A stretch of 64,000 nucleotides of DNA from NCBI GenBank assembly GCA_029834535.1, contig JAQMWT010000350.1, positions 62,001 through 126,000 of the forward strand, read 5' to 3'. Source of the DNA: Chrysophaeum taylorii. Lineage: Eukaryota; Sar; Pelagophyceae; Pelagomonadales; Pelagomonadaceae. A program made the translations under genes and the position numbers. Below the pieces are notes generated by a model. The model did no database searches, was not told where the DNA came from, and saw only the letters and a program-made list of their open reading frames with translations. Below, one piece after another: positions 47,854-57,595 of the stretch. Numbering within the stretch: the stretch's first letter is position 1; each line of letters starts with the position of its first letter.

Positions 47854-48657
47854 TTAAGGGGGGACGTGCACGGGGCGGGGTTGCACGGCGGCAGGGGGGG
47901 TGGAATCGCCGAGCCTCCGGAGGACGTTGAAGCTGGAGTTGGAGAGGGTGCGTTGAATAGCGATGACGAGGTCGTTCGGGCCATGCTCGCGCTCGTCGCG
48001 GCACTGGGGATGGAAGATGTCGTTAGCGTCGATTTGGGCGCGGTCGAGGGCATCAAGAGCATAGTGGAAGTCGATGTGGTGGGCTTCGATCTTGGGGGCG
48101 TCAAGGCGCGCGGCGAAGTATTGTTGGACGCCGTCAAGGTTTTCTTGGACGTCGTCAAAGAAGTGGACGAAGCGCGGCTTACAGCGACGTACCATCAAGT
48201 CGAGAGCCGCGGCCTTGCGCGCGGGCGTCGTGCCACGGCTGACCGTGTCTTCGAAAGTACGGGAGTAGACGCACTGGATGAGCTCGGGTCGGATGGGCCT
48301 CTCGAGGCCGAGCTTCACTGCGAGCTTCTTGCTGAGCCACTCGGGGTCGTGCGCGCGCGCCGACAAAATCGCGACCTCGGCGTTTTCGCGCGTGACGACC
48401 TCCCGCAGTTGCTCGGCCACCGGCTGGATGACGGCTGCCGTCTCGATGAGGTCGTGCGGGTCGCCGTGGGCGTCCTCCTCGCCGCAGTACCGGAAGTCTG
48501 ACCGTCGGCCCTCGGGGAGCGCGCACGATACATGAGATTCGATCAGCGGATGGATCCCAGCCCGCATGCCCGAGTGTTCGATGATCTCGCGCCCGTGCGA
48601 GACGAGGAGCGTGCCGTCGAGGTCGAAGACATACAACGTCTCGGCGCGGATCTCCAT
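47854..48657 (-). CDS. HAD-superfamily phosphatase-like protein
   Basis: About 267 residues from MEIRAETLYVFDLDGTLLVS, which carries the catalytic D-x-D-G-T motif. AILSARAHDPEWL is motif II ([S/T]) and FVHFFDDVQENLDGVQQYF is the DD motif IV. It is soluble and single-exon. HAD proteins hydrolyse phosphate esters; the substrate cannot be told. The start is chosen so that the motif lies near the N-terminus, as usual for the family; a Met 21 codons upstream is possible. The C-terminal 40 residues are low-complexity, Pro-rich. Confidence 0.75.
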   Translation of the reverse strand: MEIRAETLYVFDLDGTLLVSHGREIIEHSGMRAGIHPLIESHVSCALPEGRRSDFRYCGEEDAHGDPHDLIETAAVIQPVAEQLREVVTRENAEVAILSARAHDPEWLSKKLAVKLGLERPIRPELIQCVYSRTFEDTVSRGTTPARKAAALDLMVRRCKPRFVHFFDDVQENLDGVQQYFAARLDAPKIEAHHIDFHYALDALDRAQIDANDIFHPQCRDEREHGPNDLVIAIQRTLSNSSFNVLRRLGDSTPPAAVQPRPVHVPP

Positions 48658-48820
48658 GATGTCGGTACCCGGAATTGATGAATGAATGCCGAGAAGAGAA
48701 GAGGGCTGCTGCAAAAACACACAAAAATAAATGATTCAACCGCTGCTTGTATGTCGTAAGAGGAGTGACGATATTATTCCGAAACAATTCTTCACCCACA
48801 CGAACGGTCCAATCAGAATT

Positions 48821-51673
48821 CTACGACGATGTCAGTGCGGCGGGCCTCTGCTGGTGTGTTGTGTTTTCGTCGTCGTCGTCGTCGTCCAGGACGGACACTT
48901 CGTCGAATCCGAGGACGTCGTGGATGATATCGTCCTGCGAGAGGGCGGTGTCGGCGGGGAGCGGATGGCCCTTGAGAGCGGCCGTGCACATGTCCAGCTC
49001 GTCCTGGCTCATCTTGTCACCGTGGGCTTTGAGGAGATTTTGGAGCCCTTCCCAATTCATCGTCGTCGTCTTTGGGTCTTCGGTCGAAAAAGACCCCCGG
49101 TCATCTCTTGTCGTCGTCGAGGGGTTTTCTGCGCCGTCGGCTCGCGGCGGGATATGGGCCCTCGCGACGGCGAGGGCGTCTTGGATCTGAGCGAGGTCGA
49201 TCGGGCGCGTGGGTTTGTGGTTGACATAGAGTTTGAGGACGTCGTCCATTCTGACGCGGTCGACGATTTCTCCAGTCGTGGCGAACTCGGAATAGCGGAT
49301 TTCGGCGACCATGTTGGCGATGTCTGTTTCCGAGGGGTAGAACCCGACGGCGCGCATGATGACCGGGACGTCGGCGATATGAATGGTGCCGTCGCACTTG
49401 CGCTGGTCTGTCGCGTCCTCGCCCTGGCGTCGTAGCTGGAGGTAGTAAAAAAAGTCGACGAGGTCCTCGTAGACGTGATCGCCGTCGAGGAGCCCCAAGA
49501 AGGGGTCGAGTTTCCCGGCCTCGGCCTCGGCCTCGGCGGCGTCGAGGGCCGCGAGGTCGACGCGCCACATGTTCACCGTCGGGTCAGATCCGCCGGCCGT
49601 GACGACAAATCGTCCGCAGGGTGTCGCCTGGATGGCGCTGATCTCGCCCGGATGGCCGACGACGCCCATCATTTTGTTCGGGTTTCCGTCCAGCGGGAGC
49701 TTGAGCAATCCCAGCACGCGGCTTTTGGTCGAGTACGCGAGCACGTCGCTGCTGCTGCTGGTGCCTCGAGTGCTGCTCGCATCCTCGTGCCTCGGAATCG
49801 AGACGAGGCCGTTGATCGGGCCTCCAAAGGTCGGACCGAGCGACGTGCGCCTACATATTTTGTTTTCGGCGTTCCACTGCTTGAGCTTGAAGTCGCTGTT
49901 GGCCGTAATGACTCGCTCTTCGAAGTCTCCCCGCAGCATCGGGTGCCAGGCGCAGGCCGTCGCGACGGCCGTTTCTTCGATGTGGTACGCCCCCTTGACT
50001 TGGATGCCGGCTTGGACCGACGTCGCCGAGACGTCGTACTCGACCAGATTTTTGTCCTCGCCGACGCTCGCGAGCGCGAGGCCGGTGTCGGCGACGTAGC
50101 CAAACTCGAGGCCCGTGACTCTTCCGGAGTGCGACCAGCAACGCCCGACGTACGTCCAGCGGAGATCGTCGTCGTCGTGCGGTTCGACGGAAGAGGGTGG
50201 CTGGTTTGTTGTTCGAATCGCGTCGCGTTTTTTCAAGAACCAAAGGTGCGTCGCGTGTGCCGCGTCGGCCGCCGCGAGCCATTCACCATCTTGGGAAAAC
50301 GTGAGGAGCACGATGTCGGCCTTGGTGGGCCGGAAGTCGTGCGTCGCGTCCTCCAAGGTTGACGAGTCCAAAAACTTGACGAGCCCGCCCGCGAAACCCG
50401 CGGCGAGGCAGGCGCCCGTCGGGTCGAAAGCGACGCGGTGCGGCTTTTCGAACAGCCCCTTTTCAGCGTCTTCTTCGAACATTCTCGCGAGCTTCAGGAC
50501 CTTGAGATCGTAGTCCCACAAGTAGATGCCGCCCGAATGGGACGCGATTACCAACACCGGCGCCGACGGGTGGACGGCGATCCCGTGCGTCTCGCCGGCC
50601 GTGCCCTGGACGACGATCGTCCCGCGGCGGTCTTCGGCCCGCGCGCGCTCGAAGCACCGGGCCTCGAGGCTCACGATGCACGCGTTTCTCGTGCCCACGA
50701 TCATGTCTGGGAGCTCCCTCCCACTATTCGTGGTTGTTCGGGCGAAGCTGAGCGACGTGATCTCGCCGGCATCGATATCCTCGTAAAACGCCTCGAGGCG
50801 AAACGTGAAATCGAAGACGCGCACGGCGCCGTCGTCGCCGGCGATGGCGAGGTAGGACCCGACCGTCGTGATCTGATTGATCGCGCGGTCGCAGAGCTGC
50901 AACGCTTTGACCGCCACCTTTTTTTTGTCGTGGTCGTGGTCGTCGTCCGAAGGCGAGTCCCAGACGACGACCGTGCCGTCGTCCGTCGCCGTCGCCGCCT
51001 GCGTCGTCGCCGGCAGAAAGGCCGAGACCCGAAACTTCCCAAACGGCTGTCGGAAGTGTCGCCGCGACAGCTGCGGCGAATAGGACGCGAGGACGCCGCC
51101 TTCTTCTTCTTCTTCGTGCCACGTCCAAAACAACACCTTGGTCGCGTTGGTGACGACCATCTCTTTCGCGTCCGAAGGATTAAAGCGCACCGACGTCATC
51201 GAGTTCTTGCTCGGGACGACGGCCGTCGCGACGGGCGTGTCGCTCGTGCGCCGCCACTCCCACACCGACAGCTGCTGCTGCTGCGAGGTGGAGGTGGTGC
51301 CCGCGGCGAGGGTAGCGACCACGGCCGAGTCGGACGAGACGTCGACCGCCGCGACCCCCTCCGGGTGCGGGGCATAAAAAGTTCTCGCGGGCGTTCCCGT
51401 CTCGGCATCCCACACCACCAGCAGCGAGTCGTCGCCCGCATCGCCCGTCACGATCACCTTTTTGTCGGGCGAGACCACCGAGCATGTTATGGGGTTGCAG
51501 TGACCCTGGAGGAGCCGTTGCTCCCGAAAGACGCCGCCGTACTGGTAGATGACGCCCGTCTGCCCCGCCGAGTAGAATATGGCGTGCCGGTTGTCATCTT
51601 GGACGAGCGACGCCACCCCCCCGAGGATCGTCCGGTTGAAGCCCCAGGTCCAGTCGAGCGCCAGCGATGCCAT
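48821..51673 (-). CDS. CFAP251: WD40/EF-hand protein, CFAP251 (WDR66) family
   Basis: 950 residues. It begins SLALDWTWGFNRTILGGVAS, the conserved start of CFAP251. At least ten WD40-type repeats follow (for example QGHCNPITCSVVSPDKKVIV, IAVHPSAPVLVIASHSGGIY, GHPGEISAIQATPCGRFVVT with the Trp-Asp-like ends). The C-terminal 200 residues carry EF-hand-like helices (GTIHIADVPVIMRAVGF and RMDDVLKLYVNHKPTRP). CFAP251 is part of the calmodulin- and spoke-associated complex at the base of radial spoke 3 in axonemes, so the organism likely makes a motile flagellum. The tail is acidic. The start codon lies within a few bases of the divergent kinase start, so the two genes share a promoter. Single exon. 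Confidence 0.85.
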   Translation of the reverse strand: MASLALDWTWGFNRTILGGVASLVQDDNRHAIFYSAGQTGVIYQYGGVFREQRLLQGHCNPITCSVVSPDKKVIVTGDAGDDSLLVVWDAETGTPARTFYAPHPEGVAAVDVSSDSAVVATLAAGTTSTSQQQQLSVWEWRRTSDTPVATAVVPSKNSMTSVRFNPSDAKEMVVTNATKVLFWTWHEEEEEGGVLASYSPQLSRRHFRQPFGKFRVSAFLPATTQAATATDDGTVVVWDSPSDDDHDHDKKKVAVKALQLCDRAINQITTVGSYLAIAGDDGAVRVFDFTFRLEAFYEDIDAGEITSLSFARTTTNSGRELPDMIVGTRNACIVSLEARCFERARAEDRRGTIVVQGTAGETHGIAVHPSAPVLVIASHSGGIYLWDYDLKVLKLARMFEEDAEKGLFEKPHRVAFDPTGACLAAGFAGGLVKFLDSSTLEDATHDFRPTKADIVLLTFSQDGEWLAAADAAHATHLWFLKKRDAIRTTNQPPSSVEPHDDDDLRWTYVGRCWSHSGRVTGLEFGYVADTGLALASVGEDKNLVEYDVSATSVQAGIQVKGAYHIEETAVATACAWHPMLRGDFEERVITANSDFKLKQWNAENKICRRTSLGPTFGGPINGLVSIPRHEDASSTRGTSSSSDVLAYSTKSRVLGLLKLPLDGNPNKMMGVVGHPGEISAIQATPCGRFVVTAGGSDPTVNMWRVDLAALDAAEAEAEAGKLDPFLGLLDGDHVYEDLVDFFYYLQLRRQGEDATDQRKCDGTIHIADVPVIMRAVGFYPSETDIANMVAEIRYSEFATTGEIVDRVRMDDVLKLYVNHKPTRPIDLAQIQDALAVARAHIPPRADGAENPSTTTRDDRGSFSTEDPKTTTMNWEGLQNLLKAHGDKMSQDELDMCTAALKGHPLPADTALSQDDIIHDVLGFDEVSVLDDDDDDENTTHQQRPAALTSS

Positions 51674-51699
51674 GGGCGTTAGTCGTGGTAAGGTCTAGG

Positions 51700-52395
51700 A
51701 TGTTGTGCGTCCTCCTCATCCTCACGATGGGGTGCGCCCTGCGACGCGTCGCGCTCGTGCCGACCGCCGAAACCCGCGGGAATGTCGTCGTCGTCGCGAC
51801 AAAAACCACCAAGCCTCGCGTCATCTTTTGCCTCGGCGGGCCGGGAGCCGGCAAGGGCACGCAGTGCGAGCGCCTCGCTGACTTTGGCTACGTTCACCTC
51901 TCGGCGGGTGACCTTCTGCGGCGGGAACGCGCGAGCGGCTCGGCCGACGGCGACTTGATCGAGTCATACATCAGCGAGGGCCGCATCGTCCCCGTCGCCT
52001 TGTCCCTTGGCTTGTTGCGCAAGGAAATGGAGCGACTCGACGCCGCCCGCTTCGTCATCGACGGCTTCCCGCGAAATCAAGACAACCTCGACGGCTGGAA
52101 GGACCTCATGACCGACTTTCACGTCGACTGCGTCCTTTTCTACGAGGTTCCCGTCGAGGAGCTCGTCAAGCGAATGCTCTCGCGCGGCGAAACGAGCGGA
52201 AGGTCCGACGACACCGTCTCGGTCGCGGAGAAGCGAATCGCGACCTTCAACGACGCCACCATGCCGCTCATCGACCACTGGGAGCGCACGGGCGAAATCA
52301 AGGTCATTCGCATCCCGGGTGACCGCGACGTCGAGGAGGTCTGGCACCTCACTAAGGCTGCCATCGAGCCCTACTTGGCACCCTGTGAAGAATGA
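51700..52395 (+). CDS. UMP-CMP kinase-like nucleoside monophosphate kinase
   Basis: P-loop FCLGGPGAGKGTQCERLADF, NMP-binding LSAGDLLRRERASGS, VIDGFPRNQDNLDGW, and LID region MLSRGETSGRSDDTVSVAEK. The short LID with 'R-G-x-x-S-G-R-x-D-D' is typical of UMP-CMP kinase, which phosphorylates UMP, CMP and dCMP using ATP. The N-terminus (MLCVLLILTMGCA then Arg-rich) looks like a signal/transit leader, so an organellar (possibly plastid or periplastidal) isoform is likely. An upstream ATG at 51667 overlaps the CFAP251 start region; I prefer 51700 because it begins the hydrophobic leader. Confidence 0.85.
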   Translation: MLCVLLILTMGCALRRVALVPTAETRGNVVVVATKTTKPRVIFCLGGPGAGKGTQCERLADFGYVHLSAGDLLRRERASGSADGDLIESYISEGRIVPVALSLGLLRKEMERLDAARFVIDGFPRNQDNLDGWKDLMTDFHVDCVLFYEVPVEELVKRMLSRGETSGRSDDTVSVAEKRIATFNDATMPLIDHWERTGEIKVIRIPGDRDVEEVWHLTKAAIEPYLAPCEE

Positions 52396-52552
52396 TGCGT
52401 GCTCTCTCACACTCTAGTAAAGAAGTTTGCGGGCGGGTGGTGCTCGATAGGTTACGACGACGACGCAAGAAAAAAAACATAAAAAAAAGGGCAGTGAGTG
52501 AATCAATCAAGCTCCTACAGACGAAGACGACGGCGGCAGTTGGCATCGTTCG

Positions 52553-53080
52553 TTAGTACTTGGGGTTGTTGGTGGGCGTCGCCGGCATCCAGATGGAGGT
52601 GTTGTGGTAGACGCTCTCGCCAACCTTCCAGCCCTTGACGCCCTTCATGACTCTCGCCTCGTCGTCGAGGCGGGCCTGCGATCGTGCTTTTAGTCTTCTT
52701 CTTCTTCTTCTTCTTCTGTCGACGCGAGTTACCAGATAGAGCGCGTGGGCGCGGACGTCTTCCTCGGCCTGGAGGTAGGGGATGATGGCCATGCGTGCCT
52801 CGCGCTTCATCTTCTTGGCGGCATTCCGCTCGCGGTTCCCCTCGCCCACGCGATAAAGCCCAAAGACGGTCGCGAAGGTGGCCCCGAGCCAGATCGCCCA
52901 TCCCGGTGGGCCCCGCGGCCCGATCCCGCGAGTCGCGATCACCTCTGGGTATCCGCCCGGGGGCGGCATATCCTGGACGGGCGCCCGGAGTTCGTTGTAG
53001 GGGATGTGCGTCGTCGCTTTTCCTGACGCGAGGCGCCGCTGCGAGACCCGCAACATCATCGACACGCGTCCCGCCATCAT
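52553..53080 (-). CDS. NDUFA13: GRIM-19/NDUFA13, mitochondrial complex I subunit, two exons
   Basis: VQDMPPPGGYPEVIATRGIG followed by GPPGWAIWLGATFATVFGLY (one membrane helix), RERNAAKKMKREARMAIIPY and LQAEED are the family signature. It is an accessory subunit of NADH dehydrogenase in the inner membrane. A 57-bp GT-AG intron (52676-52732), containing a (GAA)n purine tract in transcript sense, separates exon 1 (53080-52733) from exon 2 (52675-52553), which ends GWKVGESVYHNTSIWMPAT. Read unspliced, the intron would give poly-Arg. The start is 31 bp from the stop of the next gene upstream on this strand. Confidence 0.9.
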   Translation of the reverse strand: MMAGRVSMMLRVSQRRLASGKATTHIPYNELRAPVQDMPPPGGYPEVIATRGIGPRGPPGWAIWLGATFATVFGLYRVGEGNRERNAAKKMKREARMAIIPYLQAEEDVRAHALYLVTRVDRRRRRRRRLKARSQARLDDEARVMKGVKGWKVGESVYHNTSIWMPATPTNNPKY

Positions 53081-53111
53081 TCAAGATGGCCGGCCGTTGA
53101 AGACACAACCT

Positions 53112-53479
53112 CTACCCCGGGGGCTGAACGAAGATGCGCATGGCCCTCTCGACGTGCGTGCGGCACATGGGACACACGGAGAGGGAGCCGCCGCACTGGA
53201 TGCAGACGCAGGCGTGGCCGCAGGGGACGAGGGCGCAGAGGTCCCGGTCTAGGACAAGTTCGAAGCACACGACGCACTCCTTGGTGATGGTGCTATGATT
53301 GGCTGCTGCTTCTTCTTGAGGAGGAGACATCGGCGCGGTGGTTGGCTTGGCGGGGGGCAGGTCCGGTGGCGAGGCGCCGTACACCGAGGGGGACCCAACC
53401 ACCGCGTCGTCGCCGTTTCCATCATCATCTTCTTCGTAGTAGAGGGGCGGGGCGGTGGCGCTTGGCGCGTCGTTTAAAA

Positions 53480-53521
<42 letters not shown>

Positions 53522-54698
53522 GAGAGAAATTGTGGTCGTCACGTGCGGGCGGGTCGCGGTGCGGGAGGAAGGCCGTAGTGGTAGAATGATGCTGGATCGC
53601 GAAGGTGCCGGCGTCGTCGAGGACCTGGTCCAAAAGCGCGTGGAGGCGGTGCGAATCCTTGAGAGCGGCTTCGAGTGCTCTGTGGGCGACGGCGGGCGCG
53701 ACGCCCGTGTCGGCGGGCATCGCGAGGGGGAGTTTGTGGTGGGGCATCTCGTCGCAGCACAGAAGCCACTGGAGGATGTCGAGAGCGGCGTGCTCGACGC
53801 CGACGCGCAGCACGGATTTTCGCGGATTGCCGGCGGTCTCGGCGAAGAAGCCGTCGACGGGACAGTATCGCTCCTCGACCAGCCACCGAAGAAGCGGCAG
53901 GGATCCCGAGGCGACCGCGACGTGCACGGGGAGCAAGCCCCCCACATCAAAGCCCGGAGGGAGGGGCCGCCAAAAGTTGACGTTAGCCCAGGCGCCGGCG
54001 TCGAACGCGGCGCGCGCGACGAAAACGTCGACGCCGTCCCGGAGGCTGCGCCAGAAGTGCGAGGTCGCGTCGTCGCACGCCGCGCACACCCTCACCGGCG
54101 AGCGGTCGGTCCATCGGTGCACGTAGTCCTTGGTGGGTGGGAGGGAGGACGTCGTCAGGCCGGCGGCGAAGTTGGCGGCCGCGCGGACGATGCCTCTCGC
54201 GTCCGAAACGAGGTAGCTCTCCGGGAGGGCCGCCGCAGGCCACCGCACGCTGCACTCGTCGCACACGCAGAGTCCGCAGTTCCGGCAATGGTGGACGCGC
54301 CGGAACACGGCGAAGCTGTGGGCGCAGAGGGCGCACCCCGGCGCCGCGTCTTGCCACAAAGGCGGAGCGAAAGCGCGCGCCGCCTCCGTGGCTGCCGCCT
54401 CGTCGGCAAAGGGCCCGATGCGTGCGACCGGGCCCACGCCGCCGGGTCGCCGGGCGGGAAATTCGATTTCGACGCGAACGCCGTCGGCTTGGTGGTGAAC
54501 CAGACGAAATTTCGCGAGCCGCCGAGGGACGCAGTGGCGGTTGCTGTTGTGATTGTTGGCGATCCCGCCGCCGCTCGACGACTGGTCGCGCTGTCCGAAG
54601 AGATTCTCGGTGACGCTGGTCGCGATACTGCGGAGCAGGAACGGCTGGGCCTGCGTCGTCACCTCCGAGTAGCTCGGAGGACGATGGTCGTCTTCCAT
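53112..54698 (-). CDS. FYVE zinc finger, ankyrin-like and RING protein
   Basis: About 528 residues from MEDDHRPPSYSEV. The FYVE domain spans about residues 115-165: CALCAHSFAVFRRVHHCRNC then GLCVCDECS, and a late CAAC pair. Its PI3P-binding RRHHCR-like box is present as RRVHHCR. A weak ankyrin-like region follows (LLPVHVAVASGSLPLLRWLV, HAALDILQWLL). After a poly-Gly/Pro linker, a C-terminal C3HC4-type RING (CVVCFELVLDRDLCALVPCG, CVCIQCGGSLSVCPMCR) resembles the short RINGs of IAP/MEX-type E3 ligases. It is predicted to be an endosome-directed ubiquitin ligase. An upstream GTG-initiated extension to 54758 is less likely. FYVE plus RING in one chain recalls rififylin-type proteins but the order and linker differ. 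Confidence 0.85.
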
Positions 54699-54774
54699 CT
54701 CGTGTGGAAAGTGGAAGAAGGGTTTGTGTGTATAGGCAGCAACTAGAAGCTTCCCCACTTCAACTCGTGTCAGG

Positions 54775-55851
54775 ATGCGTTTCGCGATGATGATGATGAT
54801 GATGATGATGCCAGGGCTCGCCTGGGGGAGCGACGACGGGGATCGGAACGCGGCGTACCGCGCCGCGCGGCAGCAATACGTGCTGGGCCCGACCTACGAG
54901 CAGGAGCGGGCGATCCGCAAGGCCAAGGAGAACGCCTTGCCGGAGACCCTCGAGGGTCGGTGGAAGTACCTCAAAGAGAAGATGGGCACATACACCGACA
55001 AGGAGAAGCGGCTCGAGAACATCGCCGACAAGATGGGGAATTCTGCGATGCTCGGGGAGACCTACGCGCAGGCGCAGAGGCGGTCGATGTTGATGCAGCG
55101 GATGTACAAGGGCGAGAAGGAGGACCAGGACCGGCGCGAAGCGCGGCGCGCCTTCGAAAAGGCCGAAGACGAGGAGTATGCGAAGCGCCGGAAGGAGGCC
55201 TTTGGAAAGGTCGCCAAGGCGGTGGGCGTTGGAGCGATCGCCTCGCGCTTTTTTCCAGGCTGGGGCGACGCCGCGAACGCCGCGACCAAAGTCGAAGAGA
55301 AACCCTCCGCGCCCGTCTCGACTGTGCTACGCGCGACCGTTGCGACCGCGTGCGTCGCTGCGGCCGCTGGGGCCGCGACGGTGGCCAAGATGGTGCACGC
55401 CTCCAGGGAAGACGACGACATATTTGCTCCCCCTAAGCGCCGCGGAGGGCCCCCTCCTCGGACAGCGGGCGGCGCCGCCGTGCCCGCGACGCAGCAGCAG
55501 CAGCCTGAGGAGCAGGAGGAGATCGTCACCCAGCAGGCTGTGGAAACCACCAACGCGACCAACGCGACCAACGCGACCAACCTCGTGGAGGACGACGAGC
55601 CCCGACGACATAACGGCATCGCGGCGGCGTCGATAGCTCGCCTCGCGACTCTTCGCGAGCGAGACGAGCTCCTCGGCCGCGTCGAGGGCAGGTACAAGCT
55701 CCTCGGCCAAGAAATTCCCTTTGGTGTGAGAAATAAGTCGCCCGAAGAACTCAGGCTTCTCCTCGCCGAGCTCCGCGATCAAGAACCGCCTTCGGACCAA
55801 CCGCCCTCCCCGGAGAAGGAGGAGGAGGAGGAGAAGCCCCCTGCCCAGTGA
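54775..55851 (+). CDS. Secreted or lumenal protein of unknown family
   Basis: 358 residues. The leader MRFAMMMMMMMMPGLAWG contains eight Met in a row from a (GAT)-type repeat, yet functions as a hydrophobic signal core. The body is charged and helical: RAARQQYVLGPTYEQERAIR, then KEKMGTYTDKEKRLENIADK. A second hydrophobic stretch (TVLRATVATACVAAAAGAAT, about residue 183-202) is a possible membrane segment. A Gln/Thr-Asn repeat section (TNATNATNATN) follows, then a C-terminal helix with a Glu-rich end. No family is recognised. Divergent from the FYVE-RING gene with about 75 bp between starts. Confidence 0.65.
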   Translation: MRFAMMMMMMMMPGLAWGSDDGDRNAAYRAARQQYVLGPTYEQERAIRKAKENALPETLEGRWKYLKEKMGTYTDKEKRLENIADKMGNSAMLGETYAQAQRRSMLMQRMYKGEKEDQDRREARRAFEKAEDEEYAKRRKEAFGKVAKAVGVGAIASRFFPGWGDAANAATKVEEKPSAPVSTVLRATVATACVAAAAGAATVAKMVHASREDDDIFAPPKRRGGPPPRTAGGAAVPATQQQQPEEQEEIVTQQAVETTNATNATNATNLVEDDEPRRHNGIAAASIARLATLRERDELLGRVEGRYKLLGQEIPFGVRNKSPEELRLLLAELRDQEPPSDQPPSPEKEEEEEKPPAQ

Positions 55852-56095
55852 TTTATTTCTCTGTCTACCATGCCGGCTGCTCCTTCAACGGGGCAGCACT
55901 TTCTGTTCCCCTGTTGTATACGTGTGTGTGTGTGTTCGTTCGTTCTTCTGCCACCGCGCGCAGGTGATCGACCTACTATGCATCTCCTATATTTGACGAC
56001 CGAGGGACTAGACCTCGAGAGGGGGAGGCGCGAGAGGACATCGCGTAGTAACGTTATGTCGCAATTCAGTTGGGGGCAGACAGGGGGTCGGTCGG

Positions 56096-57595
56096 TCACG
56101 CAGCGGCGGCGGCGGCGGCGGCGGCGGCGGCTTGGACGGCGACGACGACCAAGTCGGCGCCGCCGCCGCCGCCGCCGGCGGCGGCGCCTCGCTTGGTAGG
56201 GGTACTCGCAACGAGGTCCGCGAGGACGGCGGCCGCGGCGGCGTCGGTGGAGCCGAGTCTGTCGTCGTCGGCCCCTCCTTCTTGGCCGCCGTCTTGAATA
56301 GTGTGGTCGGAGGCAGTGTACTTGCGCTTGGGGAACTTGGGCTGCTCGAGAATGGCGGGGTCGAGGGCGATGTCGACCAATCTGGTGGCGAGGGTGTCGG
56401 GGGTGCCGTCGACGAGATCGTGGAGGGACGCTTTGAGAGTTGGCCAGTACCTGAGGTGCGCTCGAATGGTCTCCGTTATGTCGTCGGCGGCCGTCGGGTC
56501 GCAGCAGGGGTCCTCCTCGTCTTGGTCGGCCGGGGGAGGGTCTCCGAGGAGCGCGGTCGCGCAGGCGCAAAAACACCGTCCCAGCATGTCGAGATGGTAG
56601 CCGCCCTCGAGCATCAAGCAGACGGGCGCGAGGCGCGCAAGGGGGGCCAGCATCTCGTAGTAGCCGCGGGGCGTGACGCAGCACTCGCCCAACGGATCGC
56701 CGCGCGCGGCGTCGAAGCCGGCCGAGACCAAAACGAGCTGGGGCTGGTAGGCAGCGGCGACGGGTAACAAGAGGCGACGCCAGCAGGCCGCGTACTCGGC
56801 GTCGCCCGCGCCCGGCTCGGACCAGCGGCAGTTGATGTTGAGACCGCTGGCCGTCTCGCTGGGTTTTCCGGTCCCGGGGTAAAACAGGGCAGAGCCGCAA
56901 GTCTTTCTCGACTCGAAGCCTCGATGCACCGAAAAGTACAAAATTTTAGGGTCGTCGTAGCAAAAGGCCTGGGTGCCGTTGCCGTGGTGGACGTCCCAGT
57001 CGACGATGAGGACGCGGTCGAGCGCAAACAGAGTCCGCTCCGATCTGCCGCGATCCACGACGAGCTTGCCGTTCGTCGCGAGTTTTGCGCACGTCGCGAC
57101 AGAATTCAGGAAGCAAAAGCCCGAGGCGCGCTTGGCGCAGGCGTGGTGGCCCGGCGGTCGAATCACCGCCATCGCGTGCGCGTGGCGCCCAGCGACCACC
57201 GAGGCGCACGCCTCCAACGCGCATCCGAGGGCAAGCCTCGCGCAGGTCCACGTCGACGCGTTCACGTATACGTCGTGCTCGAATTCCTTGACGAGCTTCG
57301 CGCGGTACTTGCGGGTCGCCTTGGCAGACTGCGCGAGCGCCGCGACGTACCGCGCCGAGTGCAGCTCGAGGATCTCCTCCTCGACGGCGTGCCGGCTCTC
57401 CAGCTGCGCGCACCGCTCCTCGAGCCCGTTCTTCCTCATCGCCTTGACGATCGCCGCGTGCCTTTCGGGTTGCTCGGGATGGCTCGCGTCCCCCACCGGA
57501 AAGTGGTCTTCCATACGTACATCGTGGACGTACCCCACCGACCGGTTCACAACGTGCCCCACGAAGTGCTGTAGTATGCTTGGCTTTGGCCTCAT
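56096..57595 (-). CDS. Class II histone deacetylase
   Basis: About 500 residues from MRPKPSILQHFVG; the frame is open farther upstream but that part is not protein-like. The catalytic core is complete: HPEQPERHAAIVKAM, AVIRPPGHHACAKRASGFCF (active-site His pair), VLIVDWDVHHGNGTQAFCYD (zinc Asp/His), LVLVSAGFDAARGDPLGECC (second zinc Asp) and LMLEGGYHLDML. Spacing and 'DWDVHHGNGTQ' place it in class II (HDAC6/10-like), acting on lysine acetyl groups of histones, tubulin or other proteins. The C-terminus ends in a Gly run and a poly-Ala tract encoded by a (GCC)n repeat at about 56099-56130. Confidence 0.9.
   Translation of the reverse strand: MRPKPSILQHFVGHVVNRSVGYVHDVRMEDHFPVGDASHPEQPERHAAIVKAMRKNGLEERCAQLESRHAVEEEILELHSARYVAALAQSAKATRKYRAKLVKEFEHDVYVNASTWTCARLALGCALEACASVVAGRHAHAMAVIRPPGHHACAKRASGFCFLNSVATCAKLATNGKLVVDRGRSERTLFALDRVLIVDWDVHHGNGTQAFCYDDPKILYFSVHRGFESRKTCGSALFYPGTGKPSETASGLNINCRWSEPGAGDAEYAACWRRLLLPVAAAYQPQLVLVSAGFDAARGDPLGECCVTPRGYYEMLAPLARLAPVCLMLEGGYHLDMLGRCFCACATALLGDPPPADQDEEDPCCDPTAADDITETIRAHLRYWPTLKASLHDLVDGTPDTLATRLVDIALDPAILEQPKFPKRKYTASDHTIQDGGQEGGADDDRLGSTDAAAAAVLADLVASTPTKRGAAAGGGGGGADLVVVAVQAAAAAAAAAAA

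Noticed and set aside
51667-51699. Use of the upstream ATG for the UMP-CMP kinase
   Set aside because: It would put eleven residues ahead of a clear hydrophobic leader; the Met at 51700 is the better start, though the upstream one cannot be excluded.
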